Origin: Talpa occidentalis
Lineage: Eukaryota; Chordata; Mammalia; Eulipotyphla; Talpidae
Direction of reading: 5' to 3'
Assembly: GCF_014898055.3 (NCBI RefSeq)
Contig: NW_023601543.1
Coordinates: 63,253,782 to 63,317,781 of the forward strand
DNA: 64,000 nucleotides
The notes beneath the pieces were generated by a model. The model worked only from the letters and a program-made list of their open reading frames with translations, was not told the DNA's origin and ran no database searches. Shown here piece by piece: positions 1-10,980 of this stretch. Made by a program: the position numbers and the translations under genes. The stretch's first letter is position 1, and each line of letters begins with the position of its first letter.

Positions 1-739
1 TCAATACTTAAATACTTTGGCTTCCTTTTCTCCCGTCTCACTTTCCCATCCTCCTACTGATGTTTTCTGAGATCAGCTTCCTGTGTTCCCCAAATCTGTG
101 TTCAATTCCTTGTCTTGGGGTTTGTTCCTGGGGGAATCCAAACCAAGACAGTGAGCTCATATTCAAGGTTAAGGGTTTCATTTTTTGCCTAAGAAGGCAC
201 ACCTTCTTTGAGCACTAGTGTAATAAGATACTTTCTACACTAAATTGTAAGGAAGAAAAATAGCAAAGTCCCTTGTGAACAGCACTTCCTACCTGGGTCA
301 CATGGAATCTGCTGGCCTTTGACATGTTAATAGGAATTATGAGGTCTGGGGGTCAAATATGCTTCGGTTAAACAAAATTAAGCTGGCTTCTTCATTTCAG
401 TACTCTTGCGTCCTTTAGAGAATTAATGGGCTTTGAAATTTCCAGAAATGCAGACCACAGGCTTTCCAAATTCAACTGATTTTAGAATCCCTTCTCCTCA
501 AGAAGCCCTGTTAACACCTTGCAGGAGGCTGGCATCTATGGAAACTAGAGTAGGGCCTTGGTGCCCGTCCAAGCTACAGAATTAAGACATAATATTGGAG
601 AGGAACATGAGGCAAGTTTTTCTGGTGGCATGAATGCTGCATTTCAGGCCAACACAGAGCTCATTGTCTATGAAGGGAAACAGAATTCATAAAAATGTAT
701 TTATTTTGACTTCTACTCCTGGAAAGATAGAAGTACTTT
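1..739. other. Intergenic sequence, no gene; possible old LTR end
   Basis: No reading frame, RNA gene or clear repeat boundary is visible. Bases about 80-160 (a CTTGTCTTGGGG motif followed by AATCCAAACCAAGACA) resemble the 3' end of old mammalian ERVL/MaLR-type LTRs. That resemblance is from memory and the family is not assigned. Confidence 0.35.
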
Positions 740-2166
740 TCCTTACCCCTCTCTCTAAGTACAGCTAAACCCCATGGACTTACACATAAAATGAACACAA
801 GACCATGAACAGTAGAGAGAAGGCAGCCTAACTAGGGACCTGGGGCCTCAGGAATAACATGGCAGTGTCCCTGGGTTCTTTTCTTGCCTCATCTATCCCT
901 CTGGATAATGCAGAAGCTGGCAACCCAATAATGCTAGCATATGCGAGGCTGTCAGGAGGAGCCCCAAGCCTCTTCCTCCTAGGGGGGTGTCAGAGAAGGT
1001 CAAGTGGTGAGTTAGGACTTTCATGCCTAGTGGATGGTAACAACCCACACTTTCTGGTGTCAGTAGAGACCATTTAGGGATCTTGAACATCCACCCCACT
1101 CACCACCAGTTGTAAGAGACCCCTCTCCCTCCTTGCTGAGGTGCTATCAGAAGAGACCTACTAGAAAGTCAGGACTTGAACCACTGTTCAATGGTAATGA
1201 GGTCAGTCCCCACTGGTGTCAGAAGAAGCAACCTGGGAAACAGTTATGAAGTCCCCTTTCACCTCCAAACCAGGATGGTATCAGCTAAGGCCTAGTGGGG
1301 ATCCTCAACTCCCACCCCTACCCAGAAGTAATAAGGGGCTGCTCCTCTGCACTTCCCCGGGGTCAACATAGATTGAGTAAAGAATGTGAATGTCTAAGCT
1401 CTCCCGGCTATAATGAGGTGACCTCTTCCATTCTCCTGCTAGAGTGGTACCAGAGGAGGGCTGTTAAAACATAATCTAAATAAAATCTCAAGAAAAATAA
1501 ATAAATAAATAAAATCTCAAGTCTTATAACGTAAGAGTAGAAAATCACTCATCATACCAAGAACCATGAAGCGCTCAACCTGAAAAAGTTAATCAATAGA
1601 TGCCATCACTGCGGTGATAAAGATATTAGAATTAACTGATAAGGATTTCAAAGCAGACATCATAAAAATGCTTCAATAGGTAAGAACACACTTGAAACAG
1701 ATGAAAAGAATAGAAAATCTCATCAAATAAATGGAAAGTCTTAGCAAGGAAATAGAAAAGTTTTCAGGAAAGAAATACAAGCTATAAAGAATAATCAAGC
1801 AATTTCTAGGACTGAAAAATACAAACTGAAATTAAAAAATGCAAAGAATGGACTCACAGGAGAATGGAGAAGATAGAAGAAAGAACCAATGACCTTGAAG
1901 ATGTAAAATAGGAATTATACAATCTGAACAACAGGGAGAAAAGATTGAACAAAAAAGAATGGAGCATCAGGAATACATAGGACTATAACAAAATAGCTCA
2001 CCCTTGTCATCATTTGAGGTTCTTGTCATCACAATCCCAAATGAAAATAACAGGGAAAAGGTTTTCAGATAGAGAGTGGTTTAAAATTTCCCAAATTAGG
2101 CAAAAGACCTACAAGTTCAAAAGTTGAGTGAATCTAGAACAGGATAAACTTAAGAAATCTATACCA
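740..2166 (+). mobile_element. Old L1 fragment, 5'UTR-like then ORF1-like, sense
   Basis: Between about 860 and 1440 a motif of roughly 90-150 bases recurs (TGGTGTCAGTAGAGACC, TGGTGTCAGAAGAAGC, TGGTATCAGCTAAGGCC), as in the 5'UTR of old mammalian L1s. From about 1450 to 2160 the sequence is A-rich and resembles the L1 5'UTR/ORF1 region, with many stops and no intact frame. The antisense version of the same 5' motif occurs near 30.7-31.0 kb. The subfamily is not assigned. Confidence 0.55.
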
Positions 2167-2330
2167 GGGGCCTCTCTGGTGGTTCAGGGGTTAAAGTCTC
2201 AGTGCTATCAAACCAATGCCAGCCACTGCCACTGCAGCCTGAGTTCGATGCCCAGACAGGAGCTGCCCACATGGTGCAGCAGACCTCTCCTGACTTGCCT
2301 GCTACTCCCCTCAGCAGTGTGTTTCTCTAT
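2167..2330 (+). mobile_element. tRNA-derived SINE, older subfamily, 3'-truncated
   Basis: Starts GGGGCCTCTCTGGTGG and runs through the tRNA-like head and the CACATGGTGCAGCAGACCTCTCCTG body. It is lost after the CAGCAGTGTGTTTC motif and has no AATAAA/TCTTT tail. The right flank is a few bases of L1-like sequence and then the LTR starting at 2351. Confidence 0.85.
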
Positions 2331-2350
2331 AGGAGAAAAACTATTAGAAC

Positions 2351-2795
2351 TGTTATAGGGCAGCCCCGATACGAAACGGGGTGCCTGACTGTGGGTCCTC
2401 ACCAGCGCACTTGAAAGGACTTATCAATGCTCTACTGCAGGCACATGCGAAAGGTTAATAAAAGGTTTATTTACAAGGGAAGGGGAAATGAGGAGACAAA
2501 GTTTTAAATGACTACCCGATCTACCGATAAGGAATCCCAAATGGCGCTCTGAGAGCTGGCTGCAAGCCAGGAGCCGTGAAGCCAGGAGGTGAGCAACAGC
2601 AAGCCACCCCAAGGCCCACGTGTCTGGTTTTTATACCCAACCTGGCTGCTTAACTCCACCCTCAGGTCCTAGCCACCTTCCCTTTGGTGGTGACAGGATT
2701 TGTCTTTCCCAATGTCTTGCTGGCTTTAGTCTGGAGTGGGAGTGAAGTCCACAGAGCCTGTATGGGATTAGCTCAGGACATCAATTCCCCTAACA
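2351..2795 (-). mobile_element. Solo LTR, ERV class I-like, minus strand
   Basis: On the minus strand it opens TGTTAGGGGAATTG and closes CCCTATAACA, giving the TG...CA termini of an LTR. It has a TATA-like GGTATAAAAACC (plus-strand 2626-2637) and an AATAAA signal about 160 bases further along (plus-strand 2466-2471). The flanks are GAAC on the left and GAAT on the right, an imperfect 4-bp duplication of the kind usual for gammaretrovirus-like ERVs. No internal region or second LTR is present. The family name is unknown. Confidence 0.7.
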
Positions 2796-3039
2796 GAATG
2801 AAGTGGATTTTTCATCTGAAAACATTGGTTCAGCCACTATGGAAAACAATATGGAGGTTCCTCAAAAAGTTAAAAGTAGAACTACTACATGACCTAGCAA
2901 TCCTACTTCCAGTTATTTACCAAAGGAAGTGAAAATAGGATATCAAACAGAACTCCCCTGTTTATCATAGCAATATTCACAATAGCCAAAATATAGACAA
3001 CCTAAATGTCCATCAATAAAGGAATAAGGAAATGTGTTT

Positions 3040-3086
<47 letters not shown>

Positions 3087-3830
3087 TGTGTATATATATA
3101 ATATATATATAATTGATATTATTCATGAGAAAGAAGGAAATCCTGTTGTTTGGGGCAATATGGATGGGCCTTAAGGACATTATACTAAGTAAGACAGAGA
3201 AAGATAAAGACCACACCACCTTGTTGTTTGTGATAACTTGAATGAACCTTGAGAGAATTATGCTAAGTGCAGTAAGTCAGAGAGAAAGACAAATACTCTA
3301 CCACATCACTTAAATGTGGAATGGAAAAAAGTAAACACTGAGAGTGAAATGGAGGTTACCTGGAGTTAGGGGTTGAGGGAATAGGAGTGATGTTGTTTAA
3401 GGTACAAATGCAACTTGTAGATAAATAAGTCCTGGAGATCTAATACACAATATAGTGAATATGGACAACAGTATTAAAATCGTCAAGCTTGCTAGGAGAT
3501 TGGACTTAATTATTCCCATCACAAAAAAGAAATGATAATTATGTGTCACGACAGTGGAGCTAACACTCAATGGCTATCATATTACAATATATGCATCTAT
3601 TTATACAAAGTCATATGCCAAGTATATTTCAATTGGAAAAAAAGAAAGAGGAGAAGTCTCAAATCAGAGTTCTAAGTGCCTTCCTCAAGAAACTAGAAAA
3701 AGAACAAAACAGAACCAAAGCTTCATGGGTGATGTGATGGTGGGAGATTTATGGAGACCATCCCTGAGGGGAAAAATCAAATATTATACAAAAATGAACA
3801 ATGATGTAACAAATATAAAAAAAAGTTTTT
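2796..3830 (+). mobile_element. Old L1 ORF2/3' region fragment, sense
   Basis: Typical L1 sense-strand phrases are present, such as CAGCCACTATGGAAAACA, AATATTCACAATAGCCAA and CATCAATAAAGGAATAAGG. The element is interrupted by a (TA)n tract at 3041-3113. A segment resembling GGACATTATACTAAGTAAGACAGAG (about 3165-3200) is followed by a second diverged copy (about 3245-3295), so a local duplication is likely. Confidence 0.75.
3041..3113. repeat. (TA)n / (TG)n microsatellite
   Basis: Alternating TA dinucleotides with a short GTGTGTG interruption near 3085, lying inside the L1 fragment. Length polymorphism is likely. Confidence 0.95.
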
Positions 3831-3842
3831 AAAAATAATAAA

Positions 3843-4127
3843 GGGCCTCCCCGGTTGCGCAGCGGTTGAGCGCTGGGTTGCGAAGCTGCCCGCAGCCTCT
3901 GCAGAGCCGGTTCAATCCCCGGCTGCTCCCCAGCCACCAGAGGAGGGTCCCGCATGGTACACAGACCTCTCCTGCCGCCCGCTGCTCCCCTCAGCAGTGT
4001 ACTTCGGTCCTTCTGCCTGCTCTGCTCCCCGCTCTGGCTCTGGTGAATTCTCTCACCCTCCCGCGCTTCTGACTATACCCAGTGCATGTATAAACAAACA
4101 AATAAATAAATAAAAATAAATCTTTAA
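3843..4127 (+). mobile_element. tRNA-derived SINE, young subfamily, full length
   Basis: The head has A-box-like and B-box-like Pol III motifs (TTGCGCAGCGG, GGTTCAATCCC). A body with CAGACCTCTCCTGCCGCCC, CAGCAGTGTACTTCGG and CTCTGGTGAATTCTCTCACCC follows, then a tail of AATAAA repeats and TCTTTAAA. The A-rich flank AAAAATAATAAA occurs at 3831-3842 and again at 4128-4139, the likely TSD. This copy carries the TGCTCCCCAGCCACCAGAGG segment that separates one young variant from the other. Confidence 0.95.
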
Positions 4128-4139
4128 AAAAATAATAAA

Positions 4140-5120
4140 AATATAGATGCACACACGAAAAAATAGAGCTAAAGCAAGTAGAAGAAAGGAAATAATAAAT
4201 ATAAGGGCAGAAATCAGTGAAGTTGAAAACAAAACAAAACAAAAAAGCGGGTTCTCAATTCCACTCCTAAGAATTTACCCAAAGAACACAAAAACACTGA
4301 TTCCAAAGGAAACCCATATTCCTATGTCTATTGTAGCACTATTTACAATAGCCAAGTTAAGGAAACAACAGAAATGCCCAAAATAGATGAGTTGATCTAG
4401 AAGATGTGGCGTATATACACAATGGAATACTACTCAGTGATCAAAAAAGATAAACGCATGCGCTTTGCAGCAACATTGGTGGAGTTGGAAGGGATATGCT
4501 AAGTGAATAAGCCAGAAGGAGAAAGGTCAATACTGGATAGTGTCAGTTGTATGTGGAGTATAGAGAAACCAAAGGATCTGACAAAGACAAACTTTAAAAC
4601 CAACCCCTGAAACCTCAGATCATAGATCTGAGACATCTACAATGGGGGGTGGGGGAGGGAAAGGGCAGGAGTGACAATAGTGGACTTGGGGGGAGAGTAC
4701 CATCAGTGTGGTGGACGGCTATGCGTGCTGTAGTGGTGGGAGAGCTACAGTGACCAAACCTGGGGGTAGAAATCCTATACTGTCAAAATATTAACAAGGA
4801 TGAAAAATAATGATACTTCATTAAAAAAAAATTTAAGTTTGGTTCTTCGAAAAGACCGAAAAAACCTGTGGTAATGGTTACACAAATCTGAATGTGCAAG
4901 ATGGCACAGAACCATACCCACGTATTGTACCAAAGTTAACGTCCTGGTATTGCTATTGCATTATAATTATGTAAGATGCAACCATTGAGGAAAACTGGAT
5001 AATGGGCTCATGGGACTTCTCTGTATTATCTTTACACTTCCTGTGACCCTACAGTTATCTTAAGATAAAAAGTTAAAGAAATTGGAAAAGATGTGTACAA
5101 CCAAGATATTATTTATTTTA
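4140..5120 (+). mobile_element. L1 fragments, sense: 3' end inside an older L1
   Basis: Bases about 4150-4240 resemble the reverse-transcriptase region of L1 ORF2. From about 4246 to 4830 a 3' end follows, with TATTGTAGCACTATTTACAATAGCC, CACAATGGAATACTACTCAG and a G-rich 3'UTR at 4644-4700, ending in A8. At about 4837 the sequence resumes with GGTTCTTCGAAAAGA, an RT-region phrase, and passes into 3'UTR-like sequence (GGTAATGGTTACACAAATCTG) ending AGATAAAAAGTTAAAG. The simplest reading is a truncated L1 inserted in an older, deleted L1; the short flanking match GGTTCT is too weak to prove it. Confidence 0.65.
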
Positions 5121-5372
5121 CATTATAAATATGTTCCTCACAGGAAAACTATAAGCTGCTGAGACAGCTTGTAACAATTAAACCATATTCCTTCATCTGT
5201 TCTCAATGTTACATGATTCCTTCATGCTCCAAAGGCCTGGTCACCTTCCTCTGAATGTTGTCTAATTTTCCAGTGTTCTTCTTAAAGATCACTGGACACC
5301 TCCTCCAGATGGGGTCACTTGTTCTTGATACTATTTCTTGTTCTAGACGCTATTATTAATATCACAACAGTC
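5121..5372. other. Unassigned sequence, no gene
   Basis: No convincing reading frame or named repeat. The sequence continues beyond the nested SINEs at 5948-6342, which appears to be the same ancient unassigned unit. Confidence 0.3.
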
Positions 5373-5380
5373 TTCTCTGG

Positions 5381-5939
5381 ATTTCTATTTATTTATTTTT
5401 AAAGATTTGTACATAGAAGTGGGCCTCCCTAGTGGCGCAGGGGTTAAGACGCAACCTATGAAGAAATCCGCAGCCACTGCAGCACGAGTTCGATTCCCGG
5501 CCGGCCTGGGAGAAACCCACATGGCGGGACAGATCTCTCCTGTCTTGCTTCAGCAGTGTACTTCGGTCCGTCTTGCCTGTTCTATTCCTCATTCTGTCTC
5601 TGGTGAATCCTCTCACCCCCACTCCCTGCATCTCTGGCCTGTACCCCAATTCTTGTATAAAAATAAATAAATCTTTTAAAAAAAAAGATTTGTACATAGA
5701 AGAACTGAAATATAGGCCAGAGATGCAGGGGGGTGAGAGGATTCACCAGAGGCAGAGTGGGGGAGCAGAACAGGCAGATTTACTGAAATACACTGCTGAG
5801 GGGAGCAGCAGGTGAGACAGGAGAGGTCTGCTGCGCCATGTGGTTATCTCCCTGGCTGGAGATGGAACTCACGCTGCAGTGGCTGTGGATAGCTTCATAG
5901 CGATGCAACTTAACCCCTTGTGTCACCAGGAAGGGCCCG
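5381..5939 (-). mobile_element. SINE, older subfamily, split by a second SINE
   Basis: Minus-strand copy whose tail lies at 5381-5400 and whose body resumes at 5703 after the SINE at 5420-5683. It ends in the reversed head (TGTCACCAGGAAGGGCCC). TTCTCTGG occurs on both sides (5373-5380 and 5940-5947) and is the likely TSD. Confidence 0.88.
5420..5683 (+). mobile_element. SINE, older subfamily, inserted in another SINE
   Basis: Plus-strand copy with a GCGCAGGGGTTAAGACGC head and GAGTTCGATTCCC B box. The tail is AAATAAATAAATCTTTT plus oligo(A). It is flanked by a perfect 19-bp TSD, AAAGATTTGTACATAGAAG, at 5401-5419 and 5684-5702. The target was the tail of the minus-strand SINE. Confidence 0.95.
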
Positions 5940-5947
5940 TTCTCTGG

Positions 5948-6342
5948 CTTTTTAAACAGCCATAGTACCAATTCTTACATCATTTTTCACCTTGTAGTCA
6001 TATAAACTTCAGATCCTTACATATGATTGGTTATTATGAACCTGAATGAAAGATTTTTTTCATTAATCCTTGTGGGATTTTATATTGTTGGATTCAATCC
6101 AGCTCTGTCCTGGCCATCAAGATAGTTGCCTGTCATAAGGACTAACTTCACATTGTGAGTTGGCTGCAGCTACATCAATGTCTTTAATTTTATGGCTTCA
6201 TTAAGTCACTGCTACTAAAAATGTTGAACAGCAGTGGTGGAGGTAGAAGAAACTTACCACCGAGCTGCACAGAGTGCAGTTAGCTGAGGGCCTTCACTGT
6301 TATTGCTTTTAGGCTGTCTCAGCTTTCTGTAAATTGTGGTTT
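5948..6342. other. Unassigned sequence, no gene
   Basis: No recognised feature. It is likely the continuation of 5121-5372 once the nested SINEs are removed. Confidence 0.3.
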
Positions 6343-6357
6343 AAAAAAAGAAGCATG

Positions 6358-6645
6358 GGGCCTCCCTGGTGGTGCAAGGGGTTAAGATGCAACCTATGAA
6401 GCTGCCTGCAGCCACTGCAGCATGAGTTTGATCCCTGGCCGGCCAGGGAGCTACCCACATGGCGCAGCAGACCTCTCCTGTCTCGCCCGCTGCTCCCCTC
6501 AGCAGTGTATTTCAGTCAATCTGCCTGTTCTGTTCCCCACTCTGTCTCTGGTGAATCCTTTCACCCATTCCCCACCCCGCCTCCGCCCCCACCGCAGGCC
6601 TGTAAACCAGCTCTTGTATGCATAAATAAAAATAAATCTTTAAAA
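6358..6645 (+). mobile_element. SINE, older subfamily, full length
   Basis: A complete copy flanked by a 15-bp TSD, AAAAAAAGAAGCATG, at 6343-6357 and 6646-6660. The right TSD copy abuts the first base of another SINE head, so this copy landed exactly at the 5' edge of an existing SINE. Confidence 0.93.
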
Positions 6646-6660
6646 AAAAAAAGAAGCATG

Positions 6661-6751
6661 GGGCCTCCCTGGTGGCACAAGGGGTTAAATACAGCATTAT
6701 GAAGAGAGCCAAAGCCTCTACAGCATGAGTTCGATCCCCGGCCGACCAGGA
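6661..6751 (+). mobile_element. SINE head only, 3'-truncated
   Basis: Only the tRNA-like part is present, from GGGCCTCCCTGGTGGCAC to the B box GAGTTCGATCCCC and CGGCCGACCAGG. L1 sequence follows directly. Confidence 0.88.
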
Positions 6752-7311
6752 AGATGTCCATAGGTTCTCAGTCAGTTAACTCCCACCAATGATCCAATGG
6801 TGTATGAGGACTCCTTTTTCTCCACAATCTCACCAACACTTACTGTTTGTTGGCTTTTTGATAATGACCATTCTAACCAATGTGAGGTAAAATCTAATTG
6901 TGGTTTTGATTTGCATTTCCCTAATGATAAGCAATGTAAAATATCTTTTCATGTGTCTGTTACCAATCTGTACGTTTCCTTTGGTGAAATGCCAACTTAG
7001 AGCCTCAGCCCATTTTTTAATAGGGTTGTGTGGGGTTTGTTGTTGTTGTAAAGTTGTTTATATATTTTGGATATTAACTCATTTGCTATATAGTTTGCAA
7101 ATATCTTTTCCCAAATGCCTCTTTGCTTTCACAATGGTCTCTTATACTGCATGGAAGCTTTTTAGTTTGATGTAGTTCCATTTGCTATATTCACTTATTT
7201 TTCTTGCTGTTAAAAATGAATCCACAAAGAATCCACTGTTGAAGGGCTTATGCACCATATTTTTTCCCATGTATATTATGACTTCAGATTTTATATTCAA
7301 ATATTTAATCC

Positions 7312-7585
7312 TTTTTTTTTAAAAAAAGATTTATTTATTTATTTATACAAGCACTGGGTACAGTCAGAAGCGCCGGAGGGTGAGAGAATTCACCAGAGCC
7401 AGAGCAGGGAACAGAACAGGCAGACTGACAAAACACACTGCTGAGGGGAGCAGCGGCGGCAGGAGAGGTCTGCGCGCCCTGTGGGACCCTCGCAGGTGGC
7501 CGGGGATCGAACCGGCGCTGCAGAGGCTGCGTGCAGCCTCATAGCCCAGCACTCATCCGCTGCACCACGGGGGGGGGGGAGGCCC
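7312..7585 (-). mobile_element. SINE, young subfamily
   Basis: The TSD TATTTAATCC is present at 7302-7311 and 7586-7595. The head is altered: a run of nine or more G (about 7569-7579) replaces the usual GCGCCACCGGGG, and the A box is damaged. Confidence 0.94.
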
Positions 7586-7735
7586 TATTTAATCCAGTTT
7601 TAATTAATATTTGTATATGGTATAAGATGGTCTAGTTTCATTCTTTTTCGTGTGGCTGTCCAGTTTTTCCAGTGGCATTTACTGAGGAGACTTTGCTTTC
7701 ACCATTGTATATTCTTGGCTCCTTTGTAACATCTT

Positions 7736-7875
7736 TTTTTTTTTTTTTTTTTTTAATCTTAAATTTTATTTTTATATTCCCCCATACAATTGCAAACGCC
7801 CATCTGACCCCAATCCTTCCCCTCCCGCCCCACCCCCAAAAAGTGTCTCTGGTTCATAGTTTTTTGTTGATTTTG
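7736..7875 (-). mobile_element. Very short 5'-truncated L1, antisense
   Basis: A long oligo(T) is followed by reversed L1 3'UTR with a C-rich block (CCCCTCCCGCCCCACCCCC). The 16-bp TSD TCCTTTGTAACATCTT is at 7720-7735 and 7876-7891. The same 3'UTR type ends the L1s at 27669-28032 and 42386-42949. Confidence 0.93.
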
Positions 7876-8186
7876 TCCTTTGTAACATCTTAATTGTCCA
7901 TATGTATGGATTTATTTCCGGACTCTCAATTCTATTCCACTGATCTGTGCCCCAGTTTTAATTTTGGAACCATACTGTCTTGATTACTGTAGCTCAGTGG
8001 CATAGTCTGAGACCAGGGAGCATGATATCTCTTTGATCATTTTTCTCGGGATTGTTTTGGCTATTTGAGGTCTTTTGTGGTCCTCTACAAATTTTAGGAT
8101 TTTTTTGTTCTATTTCTGTGATGAATACCATTGTCATCTTAATGGGGATTGCATTGAATCTATATTTTGCTTTAAATAAAATGGAC

Positions 8187-8469
8187 TTTTTTTTTTTTAA
8201 AGATTTGTTTTTATTTATTTATACAAGCACTGGGTACAGTCAGAAGCGCGGGAGGGTGAGAGAATCCACCAGAGCCAGAGCGGGGAGCAGAGCAGGCAGA
8301 AGGACCGAAGTACACTGCTGAGGGGAGCAGCGGGCGGCAGGAGAGGTCTGCGCGCCATGTGGGACCCTCCTCTGGTGGCCGGGGAGCAGCCGGGGATTGA
8401 ACCAGCGCTGAAGAGGCTGCTGGCAGCTTTACAACCCAGCGCTCAACCGCTGCGCCACCGGGGAGGCCC
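8187..8469 (-). mobile_element. SINE, young subfamily
   Basis: Full-length minus-strand copy of the CGGCCACCAGAGGAGG variant. The perfect 12-bp TSD AATAAAATGGAC is at 8175-8186 and 8470-8481. Confidence 0.96.
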
Positions 8470-9300
8470 AATAAAATGGACATTTTAACAATGTTTATTC
8501 TGACCTATGACCATAGAATGTCTCTCTATTCTTTGTGTCTTCTTTGATTTCTTTTAACAGTATCTTGAGTTTTCAGTGTAAAGTTCCTTCACTTCTTTGG
8601 TTAAATTTATTGTGAGGTATTTTATTCTTCTTTGATGTAATTGTCAAAGGTACTATTTTCTTTTTCTCCTTCTGCTAGTTCATTACTGTGTATATAAATG
8701 CAACAGATTGCTGTATATTGATTTTGTAGCCTGAAATTTTGCTGTATTCATTATTTCTAGTAGCTTATTTGTGGAATCTGTAGGGTTTTATATATTATAT
8801 AATGACAGTTTTACTTATTCCTTTCCAATTTGGATACTTTTTATTTCTTCTTCCCACCTGATTGCTCTGGCAAGAACTATAAATACTATGTTAAACCATC
8901 GTAGTGTAGTGGGCAGCCATGTCTTGCTCCTGATCTTCAGTTTCTCACCATTGAGGATGATATTAGTGTGAGTTTGTCACATATAACCTTTATTGTGTTT
9001 AGGTATATTCCTTTCATACCCATTTTATTGAAGTTTTTTTTTTTATCATAAATGGATGCTGGATCTTATCATATCCTTTTCCTGCACCTATTAGAATGAT
9101 CATATAATTTTATCCTTTATTTGATTTGATGTATCACATTTATGGATTTGCATATGTTGAAGTCTTAAATTCATTTTGAGTTTATTTTTGTGTATGATCT
9201 AAAACAAGGTTCCAGTTTCACTCTTTTGCATTTAAATGTACAGTTTTCTAACTTTGTTCATTAAAGAGAATATACTTTCCTCATGTGTATTCCCACCACC

Positions 9301-9569
9301 TTTTTTTTATTCCAAAGATTTATTTATTTATGCATACAAGAACAGGGGTACAGGCCAGAGGTGCAGGGGGTGAGAGGACTCACCAGAGACAGAGTGGGGA
9401 ACAGAACAGGCAGACTGACTGAAATACACTGCCTAGGGAGCAGCAGGCCAGACAGGAGAGGTCTGCCCGTCATGTGGGTTGCTCCCTGGCTGGGGAACGA
9501 ACTCACACTGCAGAGGCTGTGTATTGCTTCATAGTGCAGTGCTTAACCCCTTGTGCCACCAGGGAGGCC
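9301..9569 (-). mobile_element. SINE, older subfamily
   Basis: Minus-strand copy with oligo(T), ATTTATTTATGCATACAAG and reversed head TTGTGCCACCAGGGAGGCCC. No convincing TSD is visible. Confidence 0.93.
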
Positions 9570-9630
9570 CTGAAATACCATTTTTTAATCACGTTTTATA
9601 AAAATGCAGAATTTTGTTTTACTTTTTTTT

Positions 9631-9896
9631 AAAAAAAAAAAAGATTTATTTATTTATGCATACAAAAGCTGGGGTAGAGACCAGAGGTGCGGGTGGTGAG
9701 AGGATTCACCTGAGACAGAGTGGGGAACAGAACAGGCAGACTCACTGAAATACACTGCTGAAGTGAGCAACGGGCCAGACAGGAGAGGTCTGCTGCATCA
9801 TGTCGGTTGTTTCCTGGATGGCTGGGGATGAAACTGCAGGGGCTGCGGATTGCTTCATAGTGCAGTCCTAAACCCCTTACGCCACCAGGGAGGCCC
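9631..9896 (-). mobile_element. SINE, older subfamily
   Basis: Minus-strand copy. TGTTTTACTTTTTTTT at 9615-9630 is repeated from 9897, an A/T-rich but convincing TSD. It lies 61 bases from the previous SINE. Confidence 0.94.
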
Positions 9897-9912
9897 TGTT
9901 TTACTTTTTTTT

Positions 9913-10560
9913 TTTTAAGCTATGTTGTTAGCACATGGAAAAATTCATTGCTGTTTTAGAGGGAAAGACATGTCGCTGAATAGAATGTCTCCAAAGCTGG
10001 ACTAATGTGGGCAAGAAAACCTTTACCCTCTAGTTTTGAGAGAATTCCTTTTCATTTCCAGGAGGAGAGATTCCTTGATGTTGACACACATCAGCCACCT
10101 TGGCACAGAGGAAAAACTAAAATTCATTTCTATGTCCTCTTCTCTCTCTCTGTCTTCAACATAGGCTTGACTCCTTTAAGCCCAGAGATACCTGTTGAGA
10201 CTTGACTACAAAAAGGTGGTTATCAGTATGTTAGGCAATCTGGACTTTCCAGTGTCACCATTCAGATGGCATCCCTTCGAAGAGCAGTGGTTCTTTTTTA
10301 GCTTGTGGATCTTCAGACTGATAAATCTGCCATTTTCATTTCATTACCAGAAAGTCAGGGTCAGCTTATGAAAAGTTGTTAAACAACATGCTAACTGTGA
10401 AATGTCAACCCTCACTCTAAATGTTGCCTGCTCAGAGCATCAAATGAAGACTTCATTGGGTTTTATAGTGGCTTTCTGATTTTGGTAGTCCATTGAGGGG
10501 AGTTTGAAAGTTGTTGTATACTGTTAATGATTGTCTGCCCATACCCTGCCTGAAATACTG
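9913..10560. other. Unassigned sequence, no gene
   Basis: No splice-flanked reading frame, RNA gene or recognised repeat is visible. Confidence 0.3.
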
Positions 10561-10692
10561 TGATCGTTTATGAAAAGCATCTTAAATAAAGCTGCATACA
10601 GTCATAAAAAACAAATCTTTTATTATTGTCATGGTGCTGTTAATTTCTCCCTTCAGTTTTTCAATGTTTACTTCATCTATTTTGGTGCTTTC

Positions 10693-10980
10693 TTTCTTTT
10701 TTTTTTTAAGATTATTTATTTTTGTGCAAGAACTGGGGTACAGGCCAGAGGCGCTGGAGGGTGAGAAGATTCACCAGAGACAGAGTGGGGAACACAACAG
10801 GCAGACCGACAAAATATACTGCTGAGGGGAGCAGTGGGCGAGACAGGAGACAAGAGACAGGAGAGGTCTGCCTGGCCATGTGGGACCCTCGCCAGCCGCC
10901 TGGGATAGAACCCGCTCTGCAGAGGCTGTGGACAGCTTCACAGTGCGGCGCTGAACCGCCTGCGCCACCAGGGAGGCCCT
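10693..10980 (-). mobile_element. SINE, intermediate subfamily
   Basis: Minus-strand copy mixing older (GCCTGCGCCACCAGGGAGGCCC) and younger features. TTTGGTGCTTTC lies on both sides (10681-10692 and 10983-10994), marking the TSD in the host L1. The body carries a short local duplication, GAGACAGGAGACAAGAGACAGGAGAGG (about 10842-10867). Confidence 0.94.

Larger units (their letters stand above)
6752..9300 (-). mobile_element. L1 ORF2/3' region, antisense, interrupted by SINEs and an L1
   Basis: Read on the plus strand it shows reversed L1 phrases: TTTGATTTGCATTTCCCTAA, TTTTTAGTTTGATGTAGTTCC, TTGATTACTGTAGCTC and TGAAATTTTGCTGTATTC. Interruptions are a SINE at 7312-7585, a small L1 at 7736-7875 and a SINE at 8187-8469. 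The coding frame is destroyed by many stops. The right edge is unclear because a SINE starts at 9301. Confidence 0.85.
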
